A DNA stretch of 37,736 nt from an uncultured Synechococcaceae cyanobacterium (GCA_903907855.1 CAIVPT010000148.1:1-37736), one strand, 5' to 3'; numbered from the stretch's first letter, positions 7,860 to 17,325 are shown. Notes: generated by a model from the sequence alone, not told the origin. A program made the numbers and translations.

Positions 7860-9224
7860 TCAGAGGGCGAGGCTCTCGGGGGCGGTTTCGATCAGCTCCG
7901 CCAGATCCTTGAGGAAGGCGGCGGCGTGGGTGCCGTAGATCACGCGGTGGTCGCAGGTGAGGTTCACCTGCATCTGGCGCTTCACCGAAATCGAGCCATC
8001 CTTGCCGGCCACCACGGTGGGACGCGACGCCGCCACCGCCAGGATCGCCCCGGTGCCCGGCGGCAGGATCGCATCGAAGCGATCGACGCCGAACATGCCC
8101 AGGTTGGAGAGGGTGAAAGTGCCGGTGCTGTACTCCTCCGGCTTGAGCTGCTTGCTGCGGGCCCGGCTCACGAGATCGGCCCAGCTGCGGGAGAGGGCGT
8201 AGAGGTCGGTGCGGTCGGCGTTGGCGAGCACCGGTGTGATCAGGCCCCCTTCCTCCATGGCCACGGCCACGGCCACGTTCACCGCTTGCGGATAGGCCAT
8301 GGCATCACCGACGGTGGCGGCGTTGACCTGGGGATGGCGGGCCAGCACCACCCCCACCGCCTTGGCGAGCAGGGCCGTCATCGTGACCCCCTTCTCCTTC
8401 ACTTTCTTGTAGAGGGCATCGAGGCGATCGGTGGTGATCGTGTAGCCCACCCGGAAGCAGGGCACCGCCAGGCTGGCGTTCATGTTGCGCACCACCGCCT
8501 GCTGCAGGGTGTTGAACGGCACCGTCTCGCCCGGGCGTCCGAAGGTCTGACCCTGGGGAGCCGCGGCCGTCGGGGCGCCCGCCGCCGCGGGGCCGGCCAG
8601 CACGGGAGCACTGCCCTCCGCCACCCGCGGCAGGGAAACGGCGCGGCCGGCGGCCTGTTCCACGTCTTCCGCCTGGATGCGGCCATTCGGACCGCTGCCC
8701 CGCAGGCCCGTCAACGCCACCCCGAGCTGGCTGGCCAGCTTGCGGGCGCGGGGGGTGGCCACGATGCGTCCGTCTGCGGAGGCGGACGCCGAGGCCACAG
8801 CGGCCACCGGTGCCGCGGGCACGGAGGCTGCAGGTGCTGCGGGAGCTGGTGCTGCAGGCGCCGGTGCGGCGGCCACCGGGGCCGGGGCCGCGGTCGGGGG
8901 AGCACTGACAGGGGCTGCCGCAGGAGCGGGGACGGCCGCCGCCGGGGCCGGCGCGGAGGCCTGAACCTCGGCAATCTCCGCCTCGCTCTCCACGATCAGG
9001 CCGATCGTTTCGCCCACGGGGGCCGTGCCACCGGCGGGCATGAGCACGGCGGCCAGAAAGCCCTCGTTGAACGACTCCACGTCCATGTCGGCCTTGTCGG
9101 ACTCGACCACAAGCACCGACTCGCCGCGCTCCACCCGGTCACCCGGCTGCTTGAGCCACTCCACGATCTTGCCCTCCGTCATCGTGGAGCTGAGGGCGGG
9201 CATGAAGATTTCGTGGGTGGCCAA
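7860..9224 (-). CDS. pdhC: Dihydrolipoamide acetyltransferase, E2 of pyruvate dehydrogenase
   Basis: Moves the acetyl group from the E1-bound intermediate to CoA through a swinging lipoyl arm. The 454-residue protein has one lipoyl domain (residues 1-80, lipoylated Lys in VESDKADMD), a long Ala/Pro linker, a peripheral-subunit-binding domain ([14 protein letters not shown] to IQAEDVEQ), a second linker and the catalytic acyltransferase domain ending with the active-site [14 protein letters not shown]. The form HRVIYG instead of the more common HRVIDG matches what I recall of cyanobacterial and plastid E2. E3 (lpdA) is at the other end of the window. LipB, which makes the octanoyl precursor, is upstream on the same strand. 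Confidence 0.93.
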   Translation of the reverse strand: MATHEIFMPALSSTMTEGKIVEWLKQPGDRVERGESVLVVESDKADMDVESFNEGFLAAVLMPAGGTAPVGETIGLIVESEAEIAEVQASAPAPAAAVPAPAAAPVSAPPTAAPAPVAAAPAPAAPAPAAPAASVPAAPVAAVASASASADGRIVATPRARKLASQLGVALTGLRGSGPNGRIQAEDVEQAAGRAVSLPRVAEGSAPVLAGPAAAGAPTAAAPQGQTFGRPGETVPFNTLQQAVVRNMNASLAVPCFRVGYTITTDRLDALYKKVKEKGVTMTALLAKAVGVVLARHPQVNAATVGDAMAYPQAVNVAVAVAMEEGGLITPVLANADRTDLYALSRSWADLVSRARSKQLKPEEYSTGTFTLSNLGMFGVDRFDAILPPGTGAILAVAASRPTVVAGKDGSISVKRQMQVNLTCDHRVIYGTHAAAFLKDLAELIETAPESLAL

Positions 9225-9313
9225 AGCTCCGGACGGCGAAGGGCGAATAGGGGGCTGACCGGCGTTAGCCCCGGATGCCAGCGAGCTTAGATCCGTGCCG
9301 CCAGGGGGCCGGC

Positions 9314-9751
9314 TCAGCCCCCCTCAATCGCTTCAATCACCCCATCGCGCACCAGAATCGCCACCTGCAGCTTCTCCACCAGGTTGTCGCCGACAGCCAC
9401 CTCGCAGGTGCTCTCGATCTGGCCCTGGTCGACGATCTGATCCATCTCCAGCTCGCGCACCTGGCGCTGCTGTTCGAGCACCTGGCGCTTCTGCTCCTCG
9501 AATTCCGCCCGCTTCGCCCCCACCTGCTGCTGCACGGAGCCCACCTGCTCCTGCACCCGCGGATCGAGGGGGTTGGCGCTCTGGCGGCGGATCTCCTCGA
9601 TCACCCGCTGGCCCTCCTGCTCGAGCTGGGCCAGCTGCTGATCCAGGTTGCTGACGGCGTTGCTGAGCTCCCGCTCGGCATCCTCCTTCCAGCGGGGGGT
9701 GACCACGGCGCGCACCGTGATCGTGCGCTTGATCGTGAGGCTGCCTGTCAT
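9314..9751 (-). CDS. YlqD family coiled-coil protein
   Basis: A 145-residue protein with a short beta-strand start (LTIKRTITVRAVVTPRWKED), a long Glu/Gln-rich coiled coil over about residues 28-105 (EQKRQVLEQQRQVRELEMDQ), and a C-terminal small domain (CEVAVGDNLVEKLQVAILVRDGVIEAI). This arrangement matches the YlqD family, which has no established function. It lies between the acyl-activating enzyme gene and the E2 gene on the same strand, with 46 and 89 nt gaps. The ATG at 9751 directly precedes the conserved start of the family. Confidence 0.8.
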   Translation of the reverse strand: MTGSLTIKRTITVRAVVTPRWKEDAERELSNAVSNLDQQLAQLEQEGQRVIEEIRRQSANPLDPRVQEQVGSVQQQVGAKRAEFEEQKRQVLEQQRQVRELEMDQIVDQGQIESTCEVAVGDNLVEKLQVAILVRDGVIEAIEGG

Positions 9752-9797
9752 GGAACGGAAAGGGCAACGCCCAGGCTGTCAGGGGCAGGCGCTTCGG

Positions 9798-11732
9798 TCA
9801 ACCGTTGCCGTAGAGGGCGGCCACTGGGCCGCTGTCGCGGACGAGGATCGCGTCGCGGCGCAGTTTCAGCGTTTGGGTGAGCAGGCCGTTCTCGAGGGTG
9901 AAGGCCTCCACCAACGCCACTCCCCCCAGCCGTTCGTCGGGCCGTGAGCCGGCGCGCTCCGCCAGCAGCCGATTGAACTCCCGCGTCAGGGCCCGCAGCA
10001 GGGCCGGATCAGCGGGCGCCCCCGGTGCGGGGGCCGGGAAGCCGCCGGTACCGGCGAAGGCGGCCAGCGCCTCGGCCCGGGGCACCAGCAGGAGTCCCAG
10101 CTGCTTGCGGTCCTGCCCGATCACCATCAGCTGCTCCACCAGCGGGCTGGCGGCCAGCGCATCCTCCAGCGGGCCCGGCTCGATGTTCTCGCCGCTGCTG
10201 AGCACGATCGTGTCTTTGGCACGGCCGGTGAGCACCAGGGTGCCGTCGGCGAGCAGGAGCCCCAGGTCGCCGGTGTCGAACCAGCCGTCTGCATCCAGCA
10301 CCTTGGCGGTGGCCTCCGGCTTGCCGTGGTAGCCCCCCATCACCTGGGGACCCCGGGCCAGCACCAGCCCCCGCTCGCCGATGGCGCGGGGGGCGCGGCT
10401 CTCCGGATCCACGATCCGCAGCTCCGTTTCCGCCACCGGCTGGCCGGCGCTGCCGCGGCGGTTGCACCAGGGCCGACGGCAGGTGAGCACCGGGCTGGTC
10501 TCCGTGAGGCCATAGCCCACCAGCAGTTCGATGCCGATCGCCTCAAAGAAGCTGTCGACATGCAGCGCCAGGGCGCCGCCGCCGCTGATCGCCGTGTGCA
10601 GAGCACCGCCGCTGAGCTGGTGGCGCACCTTCGGCCAGAGGGCGGCGCTTGCCAGCCGGTGCAGGGGCCAGCGCCCGGCCGCCCCCAGGGCCGCCCTCAG
10701 CCGGGCGGGCAGCGGTTCCGGGCGCAGGGTGAGGTCGAGGGCGGTGCGCCGGCAGCGGTGATACGCCTGGCTGATGGCCAGGGCGCTACGCAGCAGACGC
10801 TGCCGCCCCGCCGGCATCTCCTTGAGCGCATCCTCGAAGCCGGCCAGCAGGGCCTCCCACAGGCGCGGCACGCTGATCAGGTACTGCGGCCGCACCTGCT
10901 GCAGGTCCCCCCGCAGGCGCTTGAGGGTTGTGTAGGTCTGTGTGCAGCCGCAGGAGAGCAGGAAGTACTCGGCACTGCGCTCATAGGAATGCCAGATCGG
11001 CAACACGCTCAGCACCCGCTCGCCGGGGCTGGGGGCGACGGCCACCCCCAGGCTGCGCACCTGGTGCAGCAGGTTGGCGTGGGTCAGGGGCACGCCCTTC
11101 GGCTGGCCGGTGGTGCCGGAGGTGTACAGCAACGTCGCCAGCCGGCCGCTGCCCCCCCCTGCCGCCGCCGCCGCCGGAGCGTTGGCGCCCCGCTCCTGCA
11201 GCTGCTCCCAGCTCAGGCAAACCAGCCCCGCCGGCTGGGGTGCCTCCCCCTCCAACACCACGAGGAACCGCAGCGCCGCCAGGGCCTCTGGATCGAGCTC
11301 CAACCGTGTGAACAGCTCCGCCGACTCCACCACCAGCGCCACGGCGCCCGAGTCGGAGAGGATGTAGCGCAGCTCCTCCACGGGGGCGGCCCCACCGCGC
11401 ACGGCATCGGCGGCGCCGGTCCGCAGGATGCCCTGGTCGGCCTGCAGCCAGCGCGGGCCATTCTCGGCAAACAGGGCCACCACCTCCCCGGGTCTGAGGC
11501 CGAGGTCGGCGAAGGCTGCCGCCGCCCGCTCGATCGCCTGATGGAGCTCCCGATAGCTGAGACGCTGCGGTGGCCGGGCGTGGGGGGCATCGAGGGCGAG
11601 CCGATCACCGTGCTGGCGGGCCAGCTCCGGCCACAGCCCCTCCAGGCCGTCGAGGTCACTCCAGTCGTGGCGCTGGGCGAGGGCCTCTCGGTCGCGATCA
11701 CTGCCATTCCAGTGGATCTCGGCAACAGGCAT
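9798..11732 (-). CDS. aas: Long-chain acyl-CoA/acyl-ACP synthetase (AMP-binding)
   Basis: Activates a fatty acid with ATP through an acyl-adenylate. In cyanobacteria the Aas type loads free fatty acids onto acyl carrier protein for recycling. The 644-residue protein shows the adenylate-forming signatures: LLYTSGTTGQPKG (P-loop-like, about residue 205), LPIWHSYER, AISGGGAL, YGLTETSPVL, WFDTGDLG, LTGRAKDTIVLSSGENIEP, and a C-terminal Lys in LTQTLKLRRDAI. ACP rather than CoA as acceptor is inferred from the lineage. I use ATG 11732 (MPVAEIHW) rather than the track start ten codons upstream. It lies 33 nt downstream of lipB. Confidence 0.88.
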   Translation of the reverse strand: MPVAEIHWNGSDRDREALAQRHDWSDLDGLEGLWPELARQHGDRLALDAPHARPPQRLSYRELHQAIERAAAAFADLGLRPGEVVALFAENGPRWLQADQGILRTGAADAVRGGAAPVEELRYILSDSGAVALVVESAELFTRLELDPEALAALRFLVVLEGEAPQPAGLVCLSWEQLQERGANAPAAAAAGGGSGRLATLLYTSGTTGQPKGVPLTHANLLHQVRSLGVAVAPSPGERVLSVLPIWHSYERSAEYFLLSCGCTQTYTTLKRLRGDLQQVRPQYLISVPRLWEALLAGFEDALKEMPAGRQRLLRSALAISQAYHRCRRTALDLTLRPEPLPARLRAALGAAGRWPLHRLASAALWPKVRHQLSGGALHTAISGGGALALHVDSFFEAIGIELLVGYGLTETSPVLTCRRPWCNRRGSAGQPVAETELRIVDPESRAPRAIGERGLVLARGPQVMGGYHGKPEATAKVLDADGWFDTGDLGLLLADGTLVLTGRAKDTIVLSSGENIEPGPLEDALAASPLVEQLMVIGQDRKQLGLLLVPRAEALAAFAGTGGFPAPAPGAPADPALLRALTREFNRLLAERAGSRPDERLGGVALVEAFTLENGLLTQTLKLRRDAILVRDSGPVAALYGNG

Positions 11733-11765
11733 GGCGGGCTGGGGAGGAATCGCTGGGGCCAATGG

Positions 11766-12467
11766 TTACCACCCTTCCAGCCGTTCTGCCGGTTCCGCCG
11801 GGCGCAGGGCCAGATGGAAGCGATCGGCCAAGGCCTGCCGCAGCAGGGGGCGCACCGCCGCCACGGCCAACCCCGGGTGCCAGTCCACCAACCGGCCCAC
11901 CGGCCGGTCGGCAATGCCGCAGGGCACGATCGCCCCGAAGCCATCGAGCGGGCAGTCGACGTTGAGGGCCAGGCCGTGGAGAGAGATCCAGCGCTTCGCC
12001 CCCACCCCGATCGCCGCCACCTTGCGCCCCTCCAGCCACACACCCGTGCGCCCGGGCCAGCGCTCGCCCTGCAGCCCCAGGGCCATGAGCACGTCGAGCA
12101 CCGCCCCCTCCAGCTCCCGCAGGTAGTGGTGCAGATCGGCCCCGCGCGGTCGCAGGTCAAGCACCGGATAGGCCACCAACTGGCCGGGGAGGTGGTGGGT
12201 CACCTCGCCACCGCGGTCGATGCGGAACAGGGGGTGGGGGGGCTGGTCGGGATCGAAGCGCAGAAAGGCCGGATCAGCTCCCCGCCCCAGGGTGTAGCAG
12301 GCCTCATGCTCCAGCAGCAGCAACGCCTCGGCGGCCTCGGCCGTTGCGCCATCGCAGCGCGCCAGCAGCCGGGCCTGCAGCTGGCGCTGCCACTGCCAGG
12401 CACGGGCGAACGGCACCGGGGCCGGTGGTTCAAAAAGAATTGCGGAGCTGCGGCTGGCCATGGGCAT
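11766..12467 (-). CDS. lipB: Octanoyltransferase (lipoate biosynthesis)
   Basis: Moves octanoyl from acyl carrier protein to the lipoyl-domain lysine of E2-type proteins; LipA then inserts sulfur. The 233-residue protein has the LipB pattern: [32 protein letters not shown], the catalytic Lys in [39 protein letters not shown] with the catalytic Cys, and a C-terminal region ending RLEGW. One oddity is HHLPGQ where HGPGQ is usual. ATG 12467 or 12461 could be the start. It heads the minus-strand run aas, ylqD-like, E2, queA, and is divergent from hpf across 40 nt. Confidence 0.94.
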   Translation of the reverse strand: MPMASRSSAILFEPPAPVPFARAWQWQRQLQARLLARCDGATAEAAEALLLLEHEACYTLGRGADPAFLRFDPDQPPHPLFRIDRGGEVTHHLPGQLVAYPVLDLRPRGADLHHYLRELEGAVLDVLMALGLQGERWPGRTGVWLEGRKVAAIGVGAKRWISLHGLALNVDCPLDGFGAIVPCGIADRPVGRLVDWHPGLAVAAVRPLLRQALADRFHLALRPAEPAERLEGW

Positions 12468-12507
12468 CGCTCTCTAGCTTGAAGCCAGATCCCCGCGGTG
12501 AGGTTTG

Positions 12508-13092
12508 ATGAAACTGGTGATCCACGGCCGCAATCTCGAAGTCACGCCAGCAATCCGCGACTACACAGAAACCAAGCTCAGCCGCGCCATCAGCAACTTC
12601 GGGGACATGGTCCGCGAAGCGGACGTGCATCTGTCGGTGGCCCGCAATCCCCGTGTGCCCCAGCAGATCGCTGAGGTCACGATGTATGCCAATGGCACGG
12701 TGATCCGCGCCCAGGAGCGCAGCGAAAACCTTTACGCCAGCATCGATCTGGTGGCCAGCAAGCTCAGCCGCCAGCTCAATCGCTACAAGGAGCGTGTGCA
12801 CGAGCGCAGCCACGGTCCGGTCCATCGCTCCGCCCGTGATGAGGAGGCCGGCGCGGTCGCCCTGCCGCCGCCCGGCAGCAGCCTCACCGACGGCAAGGAG
12901 CCGGGCGTTCCCCATCCCGGCGTGCGGCGCAAGTATTTCGCCATGCCGCCGATGAGCCTCGATGAGGCCCTGCACCAGCTGGAGCTGATCGATCACGATT
13001 TCTTCGTCTTCCGCAACGCGGACGGCGGCCAGATCCAGGTGGTCTACCGCCGGAACCACGGCGGTTTCGGCGTGATCCAACCCCGGGAGTGA
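12508..13092 (+). CDS. hpf: Long-form ribosome hibernation promoting factor (LrtA)
   Basis: Binds 70S ribosomes and drives 100S dimer formation in the dark or stationary phase. The cyanobacterial version is known as LrtA, for light-repressed transcript. The 194-residue protein has the N-terminal S30AE domain (MKLVIHGRNLEVTPAIRDYT to about 100), a variable linker rich in Pro and Gly, and the C-terminal dimerisation domain (RKYFAMPPMSLDEALHQLEL to GGFGVIQP), so it is the long form. The ATG at 12508 is used; the track's TTG three nt earlier is unnecessary. Its stop overlaps the deoC GTG by 4 nt. A TAGCTT hexamer in the 40-nt gap to lipB could be a -10 element. Confidence 0.95.
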   Translation: MKLVIHGRNLEVTPAIRDYTETKLSRAISNFGDMVREADVHLSVARNPRVPQQIAEVTMYANGTVIRAQERSENLYASIDLVASKLSRQLNRYKERVHERSHGPVHRSARDEEAGAVALPPPGSSLTDGKEPGVPHPGVRRKYFAMPPMSLDEALHQLELIDHDFFVFRNADGGQIQVVYRRNHGGFGVIQPRE

Positions 13093-13790
13093 GCCAAGCC
13101 CCCGCCGACCTGGCCCCCCTCATCGACCACGCCCTGCTCGATCCCCACCACGGGATCGACGCCTTGGTGCGCTGCTGTGAGGAGGCGCGCCATTTCGGCT
13201 TCGCCGGCGTGTGCGTGGCCTCCCGCTGGGTGGCGGCGGCACGGGAGCGGTTGCCTGTGGGGGGTGCGGTGCGGCTGGTGTCGGTGGTGGGCTTTCCGTT
13301 TGGGGCTGTGCCGGCGGCGGTGAAGCGGGCCGAAGCCGAGGCTGCGGCCGCCGCTGGCGCCGACGAATTCGATGTGGTGCCCGACTTCGGCGCCCTCGCC
13401 GACCGGCAGAGCGCCGCGCTGCTCGACGACCTCTCGGCGATCACCGATCTGGGCCTGCCGGTGAAGGTGATCCTGGAGGTGGGGCGCCTCGATCCGGAGG
13501 CCCTGGCGCTGCTGGTGGAGGTGAGCATCGACGCCGGCGCCCGTTTCCTCAAGACCGGCAGCGGGTTTGGTGGGGCGGTGACGCCCGCCCAGGTGGAGCG
13601 GCTGCGCGCCCTGGCCCGGGGCCGGGCGGCGATCAAGGCGTCGGGGGGGATCCGGGAGCTGGAGCCGGCTCTGGCCCTGGTGGAGGCCGGTGCGGTGCGC
13701 CTGGGCACCAGCCGGGGGGTGTCGCTGATGGAGGCGTTGCGCCGCGGCCCCTCCCCGGCGCCCGAGGCCCCCGCCCCGGGCGGCCCCTGA
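13089..13790 (+). CDS. deoC: Deoxyribose-phosphate aldolase
   Basis: Splits 2-deoxyribose-5-phosphate into glyceraldehyde-3-phosphate and acetaldehyde. The 233-residue class I aldolase has the barrel landmarks IDHALLDP, GFAGVCVASRWV, SVVGFPFGA, ADEFDVVPDFGAL and VKVILEVGRL. The Schiff-base Lys lies in ARFLKTGSGFG, and the second conserved Lys in AAIKASGGIR. The start is GTG at 13089 overlapping the hpf stop (GTGA), so translation is probably coupled. A Pro/Ala-rich tail follows the barrel. recO begins 9 nt downstream. Confidence 0.95.
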   Translation: MSQAPADLAPLIDHALLDPHHGIDALVRCCEEARHFGFAGVCVASRWVAAARERLPVGGAVRLVSVVGFPFGAVPAAVKRAEAEAAAAAGADEFDVVPDFGALADRQSAALLDDLSAITDLGLPVKVILEVGRLDPEALALLVEVSIDAGARFLKTGSGFGGAVTPAQVERLRALARGRAAIKASGGIRELEPALALVEAGAVRLGTSRGVSLMEALRRGPSPAPEAPAPGGP

Positions 13791-13799
13791 GGCTCCCCG

Positions 13800-14639
13800 G
13801 TGTCTGAGCGGCGCCTGGAGGGGTTGGTGCTGGCCAGCCGGCCCCTGGGGGAGAACGACCGGCTGCTCTCGTTGCTCACCCGCGAGGAGGGGCTGGTGCG
13901 CCTGGCCGCGCCCGGCGCGCGCCGACCCCGCAGCAGCCTGGCGGCGGCGGCGCCCCTGGCCCACCTGCAGGTGCAGGTGGGGGGCCGCAGCGGGCTGCGG
14001 CGCGTGCGCCAGATGCGGCTTGTGCGCACCTACGGAGCCCTGGCCGCGCGGTTGGAAACGCTGGCGGCTGCCCAGGCCCTTGCGGAGCTGTGCCTGGCCC
14101 TGGCCCCGGAGGAGTTGCCCGCGCCGGAGATGCTGGCGGATCTCCTGCTGCAGCTCGGCCGCCTGCAGTCCCTGGCCTGCCCGCCGGCCCCCCCCGCGGC
14201 CGATGGCCCGGAGCGGCGACGTCCGGCGGCGGAGGCGGATCCGGAGGCCCTGGCCTGTGCCGTGCTTGGGGCGGTGCACCTCCTGGCCCTGGGGGGCTAT
14301 GCCCTGCCCCTCCAGCTCTGCGCCCGCAGCGGAGCGCCCCTCGACCCTCCCCTGGGCAACTGGGACTGGCGCTGCAGCCTGCTGCCGGCGGAAGGGTTGG
14401 TGATCGGGGCCGTCCCTGGCGCCCGCATGCTGCTGAACGCCTCCGAGCTGGCCCTGCTGCAGCGCCTCACCCGGCCGGCGCCGCCCCGCCGCCGGGATGG
14501 CGCCCTGATGGGCCCGCCGGCGGCCTGGCTGCGGCTGCTGGCGGTGGTGGAGCAGTGGTGCCGCGAGCACCTCACCCGCGCTCCCCGCGCCTTCCGGCTG
14601 CTGCGCGTCGGCTTCGAGCCAGAGCCGCCGCCCCGCTGA
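13800..14639 (+). CDS. recO: DNA repair protein RecO
   Basis: Recombination mediator that helps load RecA at gaps with RecF/RecR. The 279-residue protein has the N-terminal OB-fold start (RRLEGLVLASRPLGENDRLLSLLTREEGLVRLAAPGARRPRSSL) and a helical C-terminal domain with HLLALGGYALPLQLCARSGAPL. Only single cysteines remain where zinc-binding RecO proteins have CxxC pairs (LQLCARSG, DWRCSL), so zinc binding is doubtful. The start is GTG at 13800, 9 nt after deoC. This hpf-deoC-recO order is, as I recall, usual in picocyanobacteria. Confidence 0.92.
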   Translation: MSERRLEGLVLASRPLGENDRLLSLLTREEGLVRLAAPGARRPRSSLAAAAPLAHLQVQVGGRSGLRRVRQMRLVRTYGALAARLETLAAAQALAELCLALAPEELPAPEMLADLLLQLGRLQSLACPPAPPAADGPERRRPAAEADPEALACAVLGAVHLLALGGYALPLQLCARSGAPLDPPLGNWDWRCSLLPAEGLVIGAVPGARMLLNASELALLQRLTRPAPPRRRDGALMGPPAAWLRLLAVVEQWCREHLTRAPRAFRLLRVGFEPEPPPR

Positions 14640-14725
14640 TCGGGCCGGCGCCGTTTCAGACTGCCGGCAAGCCCGCACACGCCCATGCCCCCCCACCGAC
14701 TGGCCCGCCTCCGGTTGCTCCAGCG

Positions 14726-16096
14726 ATGAGTCCTTCCGCTGGTGCGCCGCCGGAGAGCCCGCCGCCGGCCACGCCGGAATCGGGCCTGGCCGCTGTTCTG
14801 GGGCTGCCAGGCTTCCGGCGCCTCTGGCTCGGCCAGATCTTCTCCCAGCTGGCCGACAAGTTTTACATCGTGCTGATGGTCTTCCTCATCGCCCAGTACT
14901 GGGTGGGGGACAACCACAGCGCCGATCCGGCCCTGGTGGACGCGGCCGCGGCCATGCGGATCGACCTGGAGACCCGGGCCCAGGTGATCACCCTCATGGC
15001 CACCGGCATCTACGTGGCCAATACGATCCCGGCGATCCTGCTGGGGACCGTGGCGGGGGTGTGGGCCGATCGCTGGCCCAAGCGCAACGTGATGGTGGCC
15101 TCCAACGCGCTGCGGGCCGTTTTGCTGCTGCTCGCCCCTCTCTCGTTGCTGCCGGGGCCCGTATGGCTTGGCCTCAGCTGGGGCTACTGGGCCCTGGTGG
15201 CGATGACCTTCCTGGAGTCGGTGCTCACCCAGTTCTTTGCCCCCGCGGAGCAGGCGGCGATTCCCCTGCTGGTGCCCTCCCACCGGCTCCTGGCGGCGAA
15301 CTCCCTGTACCAGGCCACCAGCATGGGGGCCACGATCGTCGGTTTTGCCCTGGGGGATCCGGTGCTGCGCTTGCTCCGTTCAGGGCTGGCCCGGCTCGGG
15401 TTGCCGGGGGGCGAATTCGTGCTCCTGCCCATTTGTTACGGCATGGCCGCGCTGATGATCGCCGGGATCGTGCTCAAGGAGCCGGTTCGACCCGTCCGTA
15501 CCGTTTCGGTGTGGGAGGAGATCGGCGAGGGGCTGCAGGTGCTCAAGGAGCGCCGCAGCGTCCGCGGCGCCATGCTCCAGCTGGTGCTGCTGTACAGCCT
15601 GCTGGCGGCCCTGTACGTGCTCTCGATCAACCTGGCGGCCACCATCGATTCGCTCGGCCCCACCCGCTTCGGGGTGCTGCTCGCCCTCAGCGGCCTCGGG
15701 CTGGCCCTGGGGGCCCTGGCGATGGCCCAGATCGGCGAACGCTTCAACCGCCGCATCCTCGGTGCCTCCGGCCTGGGACTGGTGGCCTTCTGCCTGGCGC
15801 TGTTGGCCCAGGTGCGGGGCCACCTGCTGCCCACCCTCGTGCTCTGCGCCCTGCTGGGGGTCGGCGCCGCCCTGCTGGCCATCCCCGCCCAGACCACCAT
15901 TCAGGAGGACACGCCCGAGGATCAACGGGGCAAGGTGTTCGGGCTGCAGAACAACCTGATCAACATCGCCCTCAGCCTGCCGTTGGTGCTGGCCGGAGCC
16001 CTGGTCAGCCGCTACGGGTTGCTGCCGGTGCTCTGGGGCCTGGCAGCCATCTCTTTGATCGCCGCGTTGATCGAGCAGCCCTGGCGTCGCTGCTAA
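14726..16096 (+). CDS. MFS transporter
   Basis: A 456-residue integral membrane protein with about 12 hydrophobic segments. The loop 2-3 motif of the major facilitator superfamily is visible as GVWADRWPKRNVMVASNALRA, and the second half has QIGERFNRRILGASGLGL. The overall look is of the drug/siderophore exporter group (DHA3-like), but the substrate cannot be read from sequence. The Pro/Ser-rich N-terminal tail is cytoplasmic. The track ORF begins at 14090 inside recO in another frame; ATG 14726 is the first reasonable start. It ends 26 nt before the glycosyltransferase, so they may share a transcript. Confidence 0.85.
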   Translation: MSPSAGAPPESPPPATPESGLAAVLGLPGFRRLWLGQIFSQLADKFYIVLMVFLIAQYWVGDNHSADPALVDAAAAMRIDLETRAQVITLMATGIYVANTIPAILLGTVAGVWADRWPKRNVMVASNALRAVLLLLAPLSLLPGPVWLGLSWGYWALVAMTFLESVLTQFFAPAEQAAIPLLVPSHRLLAANSLYQATSMGATIVGFALGDPVLRLLRSGLARLGLPGGEFVLLPICYGMAALMIAGIVLKEPVRPVRTVSVWEEIGEGLQVLKERRSVRGAMLQLVLLYSLLAALYVLSINLAATIDSLGPTRFGVLLALSGLGLALGALAMAQIGERFNRRILGASGLGLVAFCLALLAQVRGHLLPTLVLCALLGVGAALLAIPAQTTIQEDTPEDQRGKVFGLQNNLINIALSLPLVLAGALVSRYGLLPVLWGLAAISLIAALIEQPWRRC

Positions 16097-16122
16097 CTTG
16101 CCCTGTCGGATGCGACTGCACC

Positions 16123-17325
16123 GTGGCTCACGTGGCCTGGCTGGGCAAGAAGTCGCCCTTCTGCGGCAACGTCACCTATGGCCTGAGCACCACCGAGGCG
16201 CTCCGCCAGCGCGGCCACGCCGTGAGCTTCATCCACTTCGACACCCCCGCGACCGGCCTCGGGCTGCTGGAGCCCGCCCGCCAGGAGCCGCTCCGGTCGC
16301 CTGCCGAGCTGGAGGCTGCCCGGGGGAGCGACCCGGATGTGGCGCTCTCCTACCTGGTGAAATCGCAGGTGTACACCATTCCCTCCCCCGGAGCCCAGCG
16401 GGAGTTGCGGGAATCCCTGGAGCGGCTGCGGCCCGATCTGGTGCACGCCAGCCTCACCCTCTCCCCCCTCGATTTCCGCCTCCCCGATCTCTGCCAGCAG
16501 CTCGGCCTGCCCCTGGTGGCCACCTTCCACCCAGCATTCGATGCCGGTCTGCGCAACCTGGCCGCGGGCACCCAGCAGCTCACGTACCAGCTCTACGCCC
16601 CCTCCCTGGCCCGCTACGACCGGGTGATCGTCTTCTCCGATCTGCAGGCGGGGATGCTTGAGCGGCTCGGCGTGCGGCCGGAGCGGATCGCCGTGATCCC
16701 CAACGGCGTTGATGAGCAGGTGTGGCGCCCGTGTGGGGTGGTGCCCTCGGCCGATTACCTGGAGCTGGCGGCCCGTTTCGCCGGCCGGCGGGTGTTTCTC
16801 TACATGGGTCGCATCACCACCGAGAAGAACGTGGAGGCGCTGCTGCGGGCCTGGCGGCTGGCGCGTCCGGAGGGTTGCGTGCTGGTGATCGTGGGCGACG
16901 GTCCGCTGCGGGGACTGCTGCAGAACAACGCCGAGCCGGATGTGGTGTGGTGGGGGATCGAGAGGAGCCTCGAGCGTCGGGTCGCCCTGCTGCAGCTGGC
17001 GGAGGTTTTTCTGCTTCCCTCCCTCGTGGAGGGGCTTTCCCTGGCGTTGCTGGAGGCGATGGCCTCCGGTACGGCCTGCGTCGCCACCGACGCCGGGGCC
17101 GACGGCCAGGTGCTGGAGGGGGGGGCAGGGATCGTGATCCGCACCCAGGGGGTCACCACCCAGCTGCGCACCTTGCTGCCGGTGCTCCACGACCAGCCGG
17201 TGCTCACCGCCGAGCTGGGGCGGCGCGCGCGTCTGCGGGTGCAGGAGCGCTACACGCTGCGATGCAACATCGATGCCCTTGAGCGTCTGTATGGGGAGGT
17301 GATGCACCAGCCGGTGGCCGCCTGA
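16123..17325 (+). CDS. dgdA: GT4 glycosyltransferase, probable digalactosyldiacylglycerol synthase
   Basis: A 400-residue GT-B enzyme. The N-terminus (AHVAWLGKKSPFCGNVTYGL) and the VKSQVYTIPSPGAQ, DLVHASLTLSPLDFRLPDLC and VATFHPAFDAGLRNL stretches resemble, from memory, the cyanobacterial DgdA that adds a second galactose to monogalactosyldiacylglycerol of thylakoids. The C-terminal donor domain has VIPNGVDEQVW, GRITTEKNVEALL and the EX7E motif in VEGLSLALLEAM. I choose GTG 16123 because similarity begins immediately after it; the track ORF from 15061 overlaps the MFS gene. Assignment to a GT4 enzyme is sure; assignment to DgdA is moderate. Confidence 0.7.
   Translation: MAHVAWLGKKSPFCGNVTYGLSTTEALRQRGHAVSFIHFDTPATGLGLLEPARQEPLRSPAELEAARGSDPDVALSYLVKSQVYTIPSPGAQRELRESLERLRPDLVHASLTLSPLDFRLPDLCQQLGLPLVATFHPAFDAGLRNLAAGTQQLTYQLYAPSLARYDRVIVFSDLQAGMLERLGVRPERIAVIPNGVDEQVWRPCGVVPSADYLELAARFAGRRVFLYMGRITTEKNVEALLRAWRLARPEGCVLVIVGDGPLRGLLQNNAEPDVVWWGIERSLERRVALLQLAEVFLLPSLVEGLSLALLEAMASGTACVATDAGADGQVLEGGAGIVIRTQGVTTQLRTLLPVLHDQPVLTAELGRRARLRVQERYTLRCNIDALERLYGEVMHQPVAA

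Noticed and set aside
7926-9290. His/Gly-rich 454-aa plus ORF that resembles a metal-binding repeat protein
   Set aside because: It is the reverse reading of the Ala/Pro linkers of pyruvate dehydrogenase E2.
10326-12482. 718-aa plus ORF opposite the acyl synthetase and lipB
   Set aside because: Antisense shadow; both minus-strand genes have complete catalytic motifs.
13044-14696. 550-aa minus ORF opposite deoC and recO
   Set aside because: Gln/Gly/Arg-rich shadow; deoC and recO are clear on the plus strand.
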